Assembly (NCBI GenBank): GCA_013398275.1
Contig: VZSE01002184.1
Location: forward strand, 58,460-122,459
Length of the DNA: 64,000 nucleotides
Direction of reading: 5' to 3'
From: Promerops cafer
Lineage: Eukaryota; Chordata; Aves; Passeriformes; Nectariniidae
Below, in pieces: positions 13,201-27,655 of this stretch; position 1 is the first letter of the stretch, and every line of letters starts with the position of its first letter. A program made the translations under genes and the position numbers. Under the pieces are notes generated by a model, which was not told where the DNA came from, made no database searches, and was given only the letters and a program-made list of their open reading frames with translations.

Positions 13201-14985
13201 GCAAGAAAACACGTATTTTTTCTGTCATGGTATGAAAATATCAGGATAAAAGGCTGAACCCTAAATACGTGCACATACTATGCCCTACAAACAGCAGAGG
13301 TACAAAGAAGACAACTCTTTTTATGCCCTGGAACCCTGCTTTCTTTGCAGACCACAATATCTTCCCAGAGGGAAAAGAGTAATAATTCAGAAATAACTTC
13401 TGTTGAGTGAGAAGATTCAAAAGATATGTTCTAAAAAGATCTTTCAGCTAAGCTGTTTTTAAGGGTGAATGGTTGAAGTAAATTTTAGAAGCAGGATGCT
13501 GCCTGAAGAGCTATGATTAAAGGGAAATCTGTGTCAATAAGCTCTAACAGCAGGAAACGAAACACCCTAAGGGATTAAAAAATCTGAATGTAAAAAAAAA
13601 AAAATCCAACAGATTTCTTATCTCAGTCTCACTTTTCAGTCTTATGGTAGTTTTGATCCTCTTCACCCACACAACATTAACATGTGTTCATTTAACAAAT
13701 GCATCTGCACTTCCAAAATGGCAAGGAACACATGCTGGAAAGAGATCCATCTTTGGTAAAAGTGGAATTTGAGGTCAGCATTAGTAAAAATCCAGGCATA
13801 CTAAAAAAAATCAAGTCTCCCAAACTTCCGAAACTGCAAAATTTCTTTCAGTTTGTTTTTCTGCCAAATGGGATTTTTATATTAACAGACCTTGAGCTTC
13901 TGTTTCAGCAACACCAGGATAACTCCATTCTCGTGGACACATACAAAATGAATAAAAAATTGATTAGAAAATTATAAAAATTCCAGCTCATTCAAAATAA
14001 CCCTTATGCAACATTTGGATTAGGAAGGAAATGATGGCAGAGAAGAAAGAGACTTTGGGACATCATTCTATACCTCCTTTAGGAAACTGAATTCAAGGAG
14101 AAGCATCTTGCAAACATCAATACAAAAAGCAAAATGAGCAATTTCAGTTTTCAATTTTTAAGCCCAGATCTGAAGTTAACTACCTAAGTGACCTGTCATA
14201 CATTGTCAAACATAACCTGAGCTCCAGATGTCCAGCCTTGTGCTGCATTATACAGTATATTTGAATTAGGTTCCAGCTATAAGTGCTCCACTTCCACGGA
14301 TATTTAACCCAGCAAGAGCATATAACTTGGGAAAAAAGTAAACAAGTAGTATGGGAAATCCACTGAAACAGATTGTCTGTCATTTCACTTTTGTTCTATT
14401 TATTCTGTCTGTAGTTCAAACCTCATTTTTCTACAGCTTGCCTAAACAAGTTTTGGGTTGTAGTTGTGACTTCCTCAGCACAGGAGAAAAATTTCAACTC
14501 ATTATTCTTAGGGGGGAAAAAAACCCAAAACAACCCAGTGTGTTGTTTCTGAAGAGTATTGGAGCCATCTGTAAGGACAGAATGTGTCACTGCACATTAA
14601 GGAGCTCAAGGATCAGGCCCTGGATATTCCTACAGAGGCATTTGGTTGCTTTGGTTGTTATTATGTTGTGACATTGCTGAATGTGGTATTTCAGCTGAAC
14701 AGAAATACAGGAATAAAATAACTTAAAAAATCTTTCTCAGAAGGTTAATGGAGTGGATTGTGGCAGCACCTCAGCCATATCTGTCACACTCCTGGAACAG
14801 AGCTGTTTCTCTTGTTTTCAGTGAAGGGATAATATGTTTTAGTGTGCTTCAGGCTCAGGCAGTACACTCGGGGACAAAACCTACCAAAAAAACCAACCAG
14901 ACAAAAAAAAACCCCACAACTGGAAACCATACTTTAGCGTGGATAAATAAGAGAAGGTGATGTAAGCAAAAAAAATTATTTCCAT
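13201..14985. other. Unique non-coding DNA
   Basis: No gene or identifiable repeat. The open frames at 13699-13977 (plus) and 14351-14671 (plus) have no family signature. Confidence 0.55.
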
Positions 14986-14989
14986 GACT

Positions 14990-15116
14990 GATGAGATTAA
15001 CCTCATGGTCAGACCTGAGCAGCCTGGGGTAGTAGAAATTGTCCCTGCAAGGGGGTTGGAATAAGTAGAACTTTAATTTCCCTTCCAATCCAAACCATCC
15101 CAGAACTCTGTGGTTC
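14990..15116 (+). mobile_element. CR1 LINE 3'-end fragment, diverged
   Basis: The segment is a weaker match to the CR1 sense tail. It has 'gagcagcctgg', 'tccctgcaagggggttggaa', 'cccttccaatccaaacca' and 'ctctgtggttcc'. The order and spacing are those of the CR1 3' region, and the mismatches suggest an older copy. It has no coding capacity, and the 5' edge is uncertain. Confidence 0.75.
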
Positions 15117-16720
15117 CATTATTTGAATTTTGGGAGTATTTTGTGTAAATTTTGAGTGATCTTCCAGCACTCACAACCTTGCAGAGTGCACGTGCAGCAG
15201 CTGAGCTGAAGTTAAGTTAGCAGGGGTGTTCTGAGGAACCAGCATCAAAAAAAAAAAAAAAAAAGGTCCTGATTTGCCTAAATGTGAAACATTTAAGTGT
15301 TTCCAATTGAAATTTCCTTTATTTAGAGTGTGCCTGTGCTTGCCCAGCTGTGCTCCAGGACAGCTTCACACAAAGTGGAATTTAGGTGCCCTGGGGCTCC
15401 TAATGGCAGGTCTTTGGTTGCAGGAGTGTTGGGGTGCTGTGCTGCCACATCCAGCAGCTCCAAAACTGTGGCAGCACCATGGAGTCAGGCAGGGAGTAAT
15501 TTACTTTTGGACAGCCACAACCCTGAGGCCTCCTGCCCTATGATTTCCAGGGTCATACGCTTGAAGCAGAGGATATGTAATTTTCCTGATGGTTTAAAAT
15601 GGAAAGTTATTTGATACCTCCTTCTTCTAAAAGGGAGCAAAAAATATGGGAGTGGTGAAGTTGTTGAGCACAGCCTCTTCCAGTCCACAATTGGGAACAG
15701 ATTCCCAGACTCCTTTGATGGTGGGAAGGCTCATTGAAGGAGCAGCTGTCGTTGCTCCTGGGTTCACCAAAGATAGCAGCAGCAGCAGCAGCCACAACTT
15801 CCACAAGAGATTAATGGCAAGGAAGAGAGGAGGAAATATCTCCTCCTGCAGCAACAGCAGCTGCCATCTGCAGGCAAGGCAGGAGGGGCTGGGGAGCCTT
15901 CCCCAGGCTCCAAGCAAGGGGCCTGGATGAGACCTGCAAAGAAAAGGCAGAGTTTCTGCCTTGCCTGGCCAAATTGTTTCTGTGGTTTGGAGCATGGCAA
16001 CCCTTTCTGGGAACGGCATGGAGCTGTGGCTGCACCCTTCACAGGTGGGGTGTGAGGATGACACAGGCTCCTTTGCTCCTAAACACTTGGGGATGCCTTA
16101 CATCAGCAAAAACAGGGTAGAAATTTTTTGCAATATGATTGGGAAGAATGAAGAGAAAAGCTGAATTGTTAAGGGAAACTGATATTGGGAAATTCAGCGT
16201 TTTCTGAGCTGGATCAGCTTTAGGACAGGAAAGACAGAGACAGCGGGAAGGAAAAGAGGTGCTGTAAGATCAGAATAGATGAGGCAAGGGATAAGGGTAA
16301 GAGATATCTCAAGGATGTTTTTAAAGCTAACTCTCAGTAGGAGTTTTCTGTGTAAAGGTGTGTTCTAAGCTTTACAGCTCACTGAGAGGGTGACAGTGCA
16401 CACAGCTGTGGAGCAAGGCCGTGGCAGGACCAGTTGCTTCAAGGGCAAGTAGTGGTTCAGGGAACTGGAAAAGTTCCAGCTCAGCTCCCTGCCTGCACGA
16501 GAACTCTGGAAGTGGCATCTTTCAGCTTCCACCTCCCTCACCCTTCCCAGACTGAGGATGGGTTGCTCCACAGCCCCAAGAGCCCCAGCTGCAATGTCAC
16601 AGTCTGTTGCAGGAAAACTGTCCATCATAAGTCATCACGCATTTTTTAAACGTTTGTTTTGTGGTCACAACCCTTGCTTGCAGTTTAAATAGTTTAATAA
16701 GTTTGCCCCAGAGCACCTAC
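15117..16720. other. Unique non-coding DNA with an A-run and an AGC run
   Basis: The stretch holds a 17-A run near 15248 and a short AGC trinucleotide run (about 15776-15793) that creates Ser/Ala/Cys-rich open frames on both strands. I see no gene. The overlapping open frames at 15627-16064 come from this simple-sequence bias. Confidence 0.55.
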
Positions 16721-16734
16721 TGGATTCAGATAGG

Positions 16735-17165
16735 GTCAGCATTCATAAGGGGTGAGCTTTACCCCACCGTGCATGACCCCAAGGGACGTCTGAGGAAATC
16801 TTCAGCCTCCGGTTGTTCCCGTCCTCAGCAGCTTTAATGATTCACAAAAGGGGATTCAGCAGCAGGGACATATTTCCTCATTCCTGAGTCAGACAAATGG
16901 AGCCTTGGTGCTTGCACAAGTTCTTGCCTTAGCAGCCCTCAGACCTTCTCAGACCCAGAGGCTCGCAGGCCTGGCAAGCAAAGTGCACAAGTTATGAGCT
17001 GTAATAGCCTTTCTTGTGGCTATTTAACTGTCCTTCCTGAGCTAAATCAACCACGCCACAACGTGATTATAAGGCCACCTTCCAAGACTCTGCTCAATGA
17101 ATTCCTCCTCAACACCTAATGATTTACCTCGCACGGCTTTTACTTAAATTTAAAATTTGCTTTTT
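16735..17165. promoter_or_regulatory. Candidate conserved non-coding element
   Basis: This stretch lacks long open frames and keeps several CpG in moderately AT-rich text, in contrast with the CpG-poor surroundings. It contains a TGAGTCA AP-1-like site in 'cctgagtcagac' (about 16885-16892), 'ctaatgattta' near 17118, and other unrepeated, high-complexity text. These properties are typical of conserved distal elements but not proof. No comparison to another species was possible, so this is an inference. Confidence 0.22.
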
Positions 17166-20100
17166 TAAAGGGAGGGGCACCAAGGAATGAGAACCAAGTC
17201 ATGCACTAAAGACTCCAGGGATCAGAGTCAGATGGAGAATGCAGGAATTCCTGGCTCCTGTCACTGCATTCATCCCTGGCTGTCCTTCTCAGCCATTCCT
17301 TCCTGTTTCTATAAAAACATAAAAAACTTCACTTTATGTTTAGAAACTCCACTGCAAGAAAGGGCTTTAAATGACCACCTTATTTCCTTGAAAGGCAGAA
17401 ATAAATTGAAAGGTGCCATTTTCCTCATGTCCCTGAAAGGAGCTCTTCAGAAACATGAAGACCACAATGAGGCCTTGGAAACCCACGAAAAAAAAGCTCA
17501 GCACCAGCAGCAACTCACAGGGTGATGTTCACTAAACCTTTCAATGAACCACAGAAGATTTTCTGTTGTGAGTGTTATGTAAGGTAAAGTGTTAAGAAAA
17601 TAAAGGAGAAGACGGTGATGAAAGGATGCAGGAAGTGGGAAAAAGATTTTTCTTCTCTTTCAGCTGTCCAGGTGGACCCTTGTGCCCCAAATTTTTGAAA
17701 TGCCAGTGAGGTTTGGGCATGGAAGGAGAAATAATGCTCCTGCTATTCTCTGCTTATCCATTCCACAGTGCATCTGATTGGTGTTTTTTTGTGTTCTTAA
17801 TGACCAAGTGTTTGTTCAAATTCTTCTGGCCGCCAGTAAGTTCCTTCTCTCAGAATTTTCATCCTTTCTATCAATTTAAATCTATGGAGGATTCCTCTGA
17901 GGTTGCAGCAGCTTTCATTCACCCCACATTTGTGATAAGCCCCGTGCCCTGCAGTGCTTGCAGAACCTCCACGGTGGTGACCACGAGGTAGGGCCTGGTT
18001 CCACACAGCAGTTTTTTTGAGATTTCTGCAGTGCACCAGCGTGGCCAGGATCATGTTTTGACTGTGGGCTGCAGGCCTCTGTGCTCTTCAAAAGACTTGT
18101 TTCATGCCATACATTGTTTTGTCTGTCTGCAAACACCACACCGTGCAGGGAAAGGGGGACTGGTTCCACAGCCAGGTGTCCGGTGAGGAGCCACCCTCTA
18201 GGAAGGTCTGCAAGGAATTTAGGATGCTAATGCAAAATGCACATTTCTCTTAGAAAGGAGTTCCGGGTCCTTTGTGATCTCCACACGTGGTTTTCCAAGC
18301 TTCTCTTTCCACACAACATTAACGTGCTGGAAGAGGAAGTGAGGCCTCTTTTTTGTAATATCTGCGTGTGCACGCAGGGTCCCTCACTTTGTTCCCACAG
18401 CCCTGGTGGATGTGTGCACAAAAGTGGCCCAGTGGCTCATGCCAGCCCCAGTGACAAGCCAGGCCTGCACAAAGACAGTTAAATAATGAAGTCTGGGAGC
18501 AAAGTCTGGCAGGGGACCAGGCCTGTAATTCCACTTGGCAAGATTATCCAAGGCAGCAAGGAAGGCTGACTTTGTAGTATAAACAATTAACTGTGGTGCT
18601 AAAGGATCTACCACATACTACATCACCAGCCAAGGAGGATGGGGGAAGGCAGAAATGGTTGGTGTCTTTCAATTAATTTGTTCTCTGCAGATTATTCAGC
18701 TTTGGGGTTTGGTGGATTTGTTTCTCTTTATTAATAAATAGGGGAATTCACAGGAAAGGGAAAACGCAGTGCATCCTGTGTCTCAGCAAGCAGTTTTTGT
18801 GCATGCTAGCTCTTCTCAGTCTCAAAGGAATATTTCATTTGTTATGAGCAAACTTTATCTTCAAAGGAAAATCCAAGCAACTTAATTAATAGCTGATATT
18901 CAGAAACAATGGCAGGCACTTTTCCACTGGCATCTTGGCAAGGCAATGTGTAAACATAGGAACTGATGGAGGTTGCATATTGAATTATACATTGACTTAG
19001 AGAAGGACCCTTCTTGATACTGCAGAAATATCCTTCATAATTATTTCATGAAGAGGAGGGCCTATTCATTTAGGGAAAAGAAAATTTAATCCATATTTCG
19101 TTGTCATGATCTTAGTAATGATTTTTGACAAAGATTTAGTATCTGAGCTTCAGGATAGCTTTTTGTGTTATAAAACTTCCTTATTTTTGCTGGATTTCTA
19201 CTTGTCTCTTTTCCAGTACATGCTAACTACTAGTATGTACTAGTCTAAGTACTTCCTAATTTGGTAGCCTTTAAGTTACAGAATTAATTTCAAGTCTTTT
19301 CTGGAACAAAGAATTCCAGTTTTTTCTCAGTGGAGGTTTGTTTAATATATATAGTGATTTGAAAACACCCTTCCTCAGAGGAGTAGCTCTAGGAGGAATT
19401 TAGGATGGGAATATTGAAGGCCAGGGCACCATGTAATTCTGAGTTTATGCAAAGCAGGACAGGGCACAGCACCTGTTGACATCAGGACACCAGACTGAGC
19501 AGCAAGAAGACTTGTCCCTGCTCAGGGATTTTTAGTAGCTGTGTTCCATGGCCACAACACCTAATTTGGGACTCATTTAACTGAACAGGGACAATCTTGG
19601 ATCCTTGCACTTGTGAAACTGGCTTTGGCTCTGAAAGAAAGACCCGTGAGGTTGCTCTGTTTTTAAAGAACACAGCTCAGAGACCATTCCAGGTCTGCTC
19701 TCCCTGGCACCCCCTGTGTGTTTCTGCCCACCTTGGCTGGTGCTGTGTGCGGGCCTCGATGAGCTCAGCTCCACAGGAGATCAAGTCCCACCTTCTCTGC
19801 TCTCATTTCACTTCAGTTTTGGGGGAAATGTGGGACATGTGAGTTGATAAACCAATGTTTCTCCATCAGATCATCACTGGAGGGACAAAGACACCAAAAG
19901 AGAAGATGCCTTGGAGCAGCCCAGGTGTGCAATCACATGGAATTCTGCTGCAGATCACCAAACAACTAACCAGGCCTAAAATACTTCAAACAGAGGGCCT
20001 TTTCTTCACTTTCCCTATCCCAAATGCTCCATGATCATCTCATCCCCGTGTCCTTTTCCTCTTAGGGGTCTCAGGCATCACAAGCCACGTGAGTCCCATT

Positions 20101-23100
20101 GTGGGGCTGGCACCCAGTGTAGGATCCATCAACACCTCACCTTCCCGAGGCGGTGACGGGCCAGCACAACATGCTGACACCTTTCAGGCATCCCAGCCAG
20201 GGAAGCAGGGGCACAAAAATAGCCAACACCCCACCAGCAGAGCTAACAAATCCTGATTGTAACAGGGCCAGCTGTTGGAGGCCACCAGCCAAAACGCCTT
20301 TGTGTGAATCCAGCAGTCAGATGACAATAGCTTTTAACCCAGCTGTGTCTGCTGGTTTTTCCCTCGTGCTGATGCAGCCACTTCCCACAGCAGCCAGCAC
20401 AGGAGGGACCAATAAATGGAAAGATTGCACCTATCAGGGTACAAGCACAAGTTTGTTCAAAACCTTTACAATTCCTGTAGTTCCTTTCATTGGAGAGATA
20501 AATTATTCCAGCTCACTCTGATGCACGGGGTGCACAGTGAAGGATATAATGACTGACTCCAAGGCGTGGTGCCTTTAGATGTGTGAGAGGGGACAGAGAT
20601 ATCTGCTTTGCTTTGAAGTAAATCACGTAAGAACCACCATTATCTCATGGAAAGTTTTGAAAACGCCATTTGAAAGCACTTGTGTCCTGATTACCCTTGT
20701 GCCAGAGCAAACCAGAGAAACCTCTCGATTCATTCCTGTCATTAGACTATCTCACAACACATTTGCCAGACTGCTGAAAGAAGGTAGCGTTTCCTCTAGA
20801 CACCACATGTTGTGAAGTATTATAAATACATTGCAGAGCCTGGAATCAGGATCAGATTAGTGAGCTTGTGAAACAGTAGTGTTTTACTTTCTTGTCTCAT
20901 TTATTTGAGCGGTACCAAAGCCGGTGTTGAAACCGGTTTTTCGTGTGTAAACATTCTGAAACAGCACATGGAGTTCATCTTCAAAGGTATGCGTTCCTCC
21001 AGCACATGTGTACAGACAAGGTGCCAGAACGTGGCCGTGCCTCTGCCAGCCCAGCTACAATTTCCTGTTCTCAGCCTGTGCCTCTGGGAGTGCTCCCAGT
21101 TAAAGTGATCCCAGAAAAACAAGGGGGTGAGAGCCTGCCCTCGCTCTCCAGCTTTTCCCACAGACAGGATCCGAAGGGGAGCGCCCAGAAACTGCCTCCC
21201 CAGGAGTTTGGTGTAAACCTGTGGCTGATCAGCCCCAGCAAACCCAATCCACCTCATGCCTAAATAGCTGCTTCTCCCCAGCCACTGCCAAAAGCAGAGT
21301 GTGACAGGCTGGGAGAGGGCTGTGGTGGGGACCACGGCTCAGAGGGCATCGTAGTGGCTCTCTGGGTTTCTTAATTCCCGTGTTTTGGTGCCAATCTGAG
21401 GTGATCTTTGCCAAGCTGTGCCTGGTTTGCAGGAGTGCCACTGTCAGCAGCAGTGCTGTGAGAGCCAGGAGTGTGGATGGTGGCACCTGGAACCTCATTC
21501 TGTACCTCCTTTTGTACCAAAACAGCACCAATATGCTCCAACCTGTCCGAGCTCCAGCTTTCCATGAGTATCCTCACCTGTGAGATTAACTCATGGAATT
21601 TCTGCAGTGAGAAGAGAATCAGTGGGTTGTTAGCAGGAGAAGCATCACTCAGCTCTGCTCGTTTCTTAGGTCACCTGCAATCTACATTTCATTCCTGTAG
21701 TTTGCAAAATTACTGCACTCTGCTGGAACAGAGACTTCATGTTCTGTTTTCCTTTTATCCAGCAATCTGAAAACCTGTTCTCTTGGAGGGCAATGCTGAA
21801 CAAATCACTGAGTCCTTATTAGCCACCAATAAATATCAGTATTTTTCACAAAGGAAAAGGAAGAACACACTGCAGGGGGAAAAAATCTGTACTGAAAATG
21901 TTGCTTTTTCTTTTCTGAAGACATAAATTATTTTGGTCATTAATCAGCTATTAATCCATGACCAACAGAAACACTTTGATAAGAGTTTTATTTTCTGGAG
22001 TTATTTTAAACAGTAAGAGTTTGTTTTTATTTGTCTTGCTTTCTTTTGTTTTTAGAGAGGAGTATTTACCAGATATTTAGCCTGGATGAAATATATATAT
22101 TTCAAAAGCCCACAACTCTCTGCTGCCAAATGATTTAGCAAACAAGTGCAGCGAAGTGAGAAAGTAGAGGAAACACAGGAAATTTTGATGAGATATTGGT
22201 CGGTTTATTTGGTTTAGCCTTTTAAATCCTCCACTGTGGGGACAGGAAAATTTTAACACTGGCAACAGATTCGTTAATCTACAAAACAGATTATTCAGCA
22301 GAAGGCTGCTAATTATTCACTTCATCATCTAAACTCAATGAATTAACACTTCAAGTTTTATGGGTGCTGCTTTCTTCTGGAAATGTTTTTTTTGGGAGCC
22401 CGGGGTGTGTGCCTGTGTGCCTGTGCTGCTATTTCCAGGTCCAACATTCCAATGATAAAAACACAGTCAGGAATCTGACTGGTAATTATTAATAGTTACA
22501 TAGTGTGCTATGCCTTCCAAATGAAGAAGTGGCATGAGTTGTATTTCTGACATCCACAAGAAATCTCTTCCTGGAATCAGGCGGGGTGGAAATCTCTTGA
22601 ATGCACAAAAGCTGGAAATTTTGCTTCCTCAGAAAAATCCAAAGCTTCTGGAGCAACATGGCAAGTGAATTATTGGCATCTCACCCTCTTTTAGTTCAGG
22701 TAGGCTCTGAAATCAGGTCATTAGGTGGTCTTTAGGTCAGGAAGATAAAATCAGAAAGAAAAGCCTTCATTTCTAAGTCATACGAAGCTAGTTTAAAAAA
22801 CAGAGTGTCCACAAAACTCGGAGGAAAAAGGGATTTAACTTGTTAAAAGTTCTTAAGTGTGGATAAGGGACGTGAAAGAAAGTAAGACAAAAAATAACAG
22901 GCTTAGAACTAGTTGCCACCTCCTTTAGAGAAAGATAACAACGTGTAATTTTGAAAAATATTTAAATATAACGTGTAATCCCCTTGTGTGCTTCGTATCT
23001 TTGCCACGTAGGTGAAGGCAGAGGATTGTACAACATTTTCTTGTTACACTGAGAGCAGTGAGTCAGCTTTGCTCCTTGAAACAAATGGTTTAGGTGGGCA

Positions 23101-26100
23101 AATCCAGATTTTCATCATTATTCTGTTGCTACCCTTTCCACTGGAGCCTTAGGGCTGATAAAGGTCTTGTGGCTGTGTCAGAGACTGCAACAGAGACCCC
23201 TGGGAGCAGTGCCCCGTGATGGAAACCCAAATTTATCTGCCATGAAGTGAAAACATATTGTGGCCAGTGAGGCAAAAAGTGTGAAAACAAACAGACTTTG
23301 AAAGCTCCTTGCTAAAAACTCATAATAAAGTGGGGCGTCAGAGAGGTGGCCAGAGGAGCCTCCTGGAGCTCAGAAAGTTCAGATTTATCAGTGCTTGTCC
23401 AAGCTGATGCAAAGCTCTGGGGTTTTGTCTGCTGCCCATCACCAAAAATAGAATGAATGACCCCATTTATTGCATTTCTACAGCAGTGATGGGAAGCACT
23501 ATCCAAGAAACTGGGATGTAACCCACGGAAAACAAACACAACTTCTTACTGGGGAACATCTGAGCAGTTTTGGTTTTGGTTTTTTTTTTTTCCCCTGAAA
23601 ACCTAGCTGGAAAAACCAGTGTTATCTTCTTGTGTTAAAATGCAATTTAAATGCTGCTCATCCATTTCACAGAACATATAAAACACAGCCAAATAATGTA
23701 AAGGAAGGAAAACCACAGCACTACTGAGGGCAGCAGTGGCCGTGCTCAGGCTGCCTTGCCCCGGAGGATGGGAACCTCTCTCCTTAACAACCTTCAGCTA
23801 ATTATTGTCATTTTTCAGAGCTGCCATTCCCTCTGTGCAAGTTGGTGGACAAAAGAATGCAACAACCTCGATTTTTCCAGGCTATAGGACTCAAAATGTT
23901 GAAAAGCCAAAGCAGTGCCTTATGATTTATTTGCAAAACAGTGATGGTCTTGATGGGCTAAATCTTATCTCCTGGCCAGCCTTACCCATTCCTGAGTCTG
24001 TTTCCACATCCTACATTTGCCTGCTTTGGAATTTCCTCTATTACAATGCACATAGCAGCATTAAAATAAACGAAGTGCTAATTAACATTACATTATTAAA
24101 ATTAATTTATTATTATTNTGTGCTGTCACTGCTTATTGTAAGCAACAGTAATGGTTAAAAATAACAACGTTCACATTTCTACTTTCAAGAACACAAGGAA
24201 TTCTGGAGGATGAGTGGATTGATTATTTCCTTTCCTCCACTCCTTTTCCTCACCAGCTCCAGGCCTAGATAATAAAGGCTGATTTTAGAGGTTGAGGAGA
24301 TGAAGCCTCTTGCAGCACACGCCAGGTTTTATTGATCCTTCAAAATTAAACTGGGGGCTTCCAGGGGCTGCCTGCAGCCAGGCTCTCAGTTAAAAAATCA
24401 AAAGCACAATTCCCTCTCTAAGATACAGCTTCTCTGTGCTCTTGGAAAGAGGATTTCAGGAGCCATTCTGATGTGTCAGGTACCACAGACACTGATATAT
24501 GTGTATATTTATAAAAACAGCTGATCCACAAAAAAAACCCAACATGTTGTAAAATTCCTATGAAAATGCCATTTTCTAGCTGCCATGCTGGTATTTCTCA
24601 AAGTTGTACATAACACTTGGATAAAGCATCATTACATATAAAGCAACAATGCATCTAAATAAAAAAACTAAAGGTTATACACATTTTCCAGGGAAACATT
24701 CTCAAAGCCTTCTGGTGTTTCTTATGGAGAATTAAAAATTTTCCCTTCATGCTTCTCCTTTTGATTTATATTAATTATTTATAAAGTATCAGACTAAATT
24801 ATTAATGTTCATTAATACATCCACATTACATAAAACTGATGGAAATATTTAATGTATTTGTTACCAATACTCATCACTAAAGGGGAGAATGGGAATGTAT
24901 TGAATAGGGCAATTATCAGCTCATAGCAAAGTAGTCAAACTGATCAAAAATTGGCCTCAAAGGAGCCACATCTGGCTTCAGACACTGAGAAATGAGGTGA
25001 TAGTTAATTTTTAAAAATTACATTCCTAATTTGAAGTGGGAAGAAACCCCTCAATTTCCAAAATTTCCCTTTTTTGATGAGTGGAACTTGCTTCAGCAGA
25101 CCAACAGATTACCCACCCCATCCACCCCTGTAACAAAGGCTCAGGTGTGATGCAGTTGTGGGCTTCTGTTTCCAAACTGGATTTTAGGATCAGTAAATTT
25201 AGGATCAGGGCTGATAAATGTGCTACGAGTCCCTAAGCAAATACCAACACTCACTAATATGCATCAGCCTGTGGTTCACATTTTGGCATTTGTTTGGCCT
25301 AAATTTTTGTACTCATCATCGGTTGAAATAATATATTTGTTGAAATAATAATTAGAAAGAGATATACACCAAGACCATAACAACCACGGCAGGAAGATTT
25401 CTCTGGATTTATTTCTTGTGATGCATGGTGAGTTACCAGGGGGTTTCTTGCCTTCCCCTAAAGTCATTTGCTTTTCATGAATCCATTTCACACAGTATTT
25501 CATTCACTGCTCCTGCATGTGCATTGCATTTAAAATAGGTATCACAAGGGCCAGTAAGGGCAGCGTTGTGGCCACCTGAAATTCAATGCCAGACTGAAAC
25601 CCCTTTCCCACCAGCCCCTCATTTTGGCTCTCATCTTTGTCATTGGTATTTCAGGAGAAAATGTTTAAAGGAGTGACGGTACTGTGTTTCAAAAGTCTAT
25701 ACTTCTTCAGCAGAAAGGGAAGGAAATTTACAAATACATGGAAGAGAAAAAATAACTCAGAGGAAAATGAGGTATTGGATATTTCTAGAGATTATTGCTA
25801 TCTGTATTAACTACCTATTTAGGTAAATTCAGAAAAGTACTGCAAGAAACCCTTATTTAGTTAGGCTTTAGTGAGGTGATCAACAAGTATTTTATCATCC
25901 TCACTTAATGTTTAAATAATTTGTTTCTTTTTCTATTTCTGGGCAGTTTGGGCAGGTATACTGTGGTTTTTGTAGCACTCTCTTCAAAATCCATCCCTTC
26001 CTGCTGCCACTACTGGGGCACCTGGAGCAGCCTTGGTTGTGTTTCAAACAACAGGAGCAACACCCAGTATTCCTTGTTCTATCCCCAAAACGAGGTGTGT

Positions 26101-27485
26101 GCAGTGCAGCGCTCCTGCTGGGAAATGGAAAGTCAAAGTCAGGGCTTTGACAGCCAGAAAATAAAGTGTTGGGTCTTTCTAAGGCCCCTGATTCATTCCA
26201 CACTCTCAGTCCCTGAGAAAACACTGCTGCCTCTTGCATTTTGCTTTCGCCAGCTGTCAGTCTGGACACACACCCTGAATAAATGAGGATGCAAATACAG
26301 CACTGCAGTCTTACATTTTATATACATATATATATATATANTTTACGAACCATTTCAGGAAATTCAAAGCTAAGGAAACATTACTGTTCCCTGTAGGTCA
26401 TATCCAGGGTAGGAAAGTATTAAAAGTATTGTAAAGTATATACATTATTCTGTGCCCATTTAACAGGGCATACAACAGCTCAAGACATCAACAAGTTTGG
26501 GTTTAAAAATCTAGTTTTACAAACAGCTCAGTGGGCTCAGCTTTGCAGTAAAGCAGGGGGTGATTTTTGTTTCTTTTCCAAACAAGGGAGTGCAGCAAGG
26601 ATTACTCTTCTGCAGCATAACGGAGGAGCCGTGCATCCCAGAAACAGGAGAAATGACCAAATTCCTTGCAGACTGCAGATATGCCACATTCCTTGTGCCA
26701 CTGCTGTCCCAGGAGGGAACCTGGGGTGGCACAGGGCAGGGCAGGAGGTACCTGCACCCCTGAGATCACAGGCAGGTGATTGCACCACTGCAAACACAGC
26801 TTGAGGTGACAAAATACAATTTTTCTGGTGGCTTTTGCATTTCCTCTGCGAGCCCAGCTGTGGGTTCATGGCATTTAATACTGAAAAGTCGACTATCAAG
26901 AGATAAAGCACGAGTGGAAAAGAAAGAAGCAGCTGGTATTTCAGACCATTTCAGGCTTTTCTAGGGGGTAGCATAAAGAGCAGGCAGCAGATAGATTCGA
27001 GCAGTATCCAACAGAAACCTGAGAGGGATTACTGGCTTCCTCCATACCATGACACATTTCAATTTAGGACATATGGAATAAATCAGGGCAGACAGCGTGG
27101 AGCTGGAACACACAGGAAAATCAGTAATAAACCTGGAGGGGAGTCAGAGGTGCTTGGAAGCCTGGGGGATGTTAGCAGCCAGCTCTGCTGCTTTTCAGCT
27201 GAGCTGGGATCAAGTGGGCACTGGGCAGACCGAAGGAGAGCTGGCAGAGACACAAGCACTGTTAATTTGCAGCCACGTAGTTATTGAGGTTGTGGCCACC
27301 ATTCTTTTCCATCCCTCTGCCTCCTCCTCGGAGCTGCACTTGATGTAGGATAAGGGTGCTGGCAGGAGTAACTAGCACAGAAAGCAGGCATTTGATCCAT
27401 GGCCTGGGTATTTGTGGCACCCTTTGTAGCCTGGCCCTGACACCCTCTGCCTGTGACTGCTGGAAATATTTAATATCTTTAATTC
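17166..27485. other. Unique non-coding DNA, about 10 kb
   Basis: No gene, tRNA or transposon is recognised. Minor items are a direct repeat AACGTGTAAT at 22940-22949 and 22970-22979, AT-rich stretches (24050-24120, 24730-24860), a TA run near 26319-26340, and two single undetermined bases (24118, 26341). The open frames (for example 20153-20521 plus, 20901-21335 minus, 26537-26911 minus) show no family motif and often overlap another on the opposite strand. Confidence 0.5.
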
Positions 27486-27491
27486 ATCAAA

Positions 27492-27632
27492 ATCATGGAA
27501 TGGTTTGGGCTGGAGGGGATCACACAGCTCATCCATCCCACCCCTGCCATGAGCAGGGACACCTTCCACTATCCCAGGGTGCTCCAAGCCCCAGTGTCCA
27601 ACCTGGCCTTGGGCACTGCCACGGATGGCCAT
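27492..27632 (-). mobile_element. CR1 LINE 3'-end fragment
   Basis: Read on the plus strand, this is the antisense of the CR1 tail: 'atcatggaatggtttgggctgga', 'cacccctgccatgagcagggacacc', 'cactatcccaggg', 'ccccagtgtccaacctggccttgggcactgcca'. The element lies on the minus strand and is 5'-truncated. The match is strong, so the insertion is probably fairly young. The open frames over it on both strands are artefacts of the repeat. Confidence 0.92.
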
Positions 27633-27655
27633 AAATGATGTTATAATTGAAACAT

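Noticed and set aside
12674..13274. Open frames of 97-184 codons rich in Gly/Glu/Lys or Ser/Phe/Leu/Pro
   Set aside because: They run through a purine simple repeat and a stretch of N, so the reading is meaningless there.
22940..22979. Direct repeat AACGTGTAAT as a target-site duplication
   Set aside because: Only 20 bases lie between the copies, which is too short for an inserted element.
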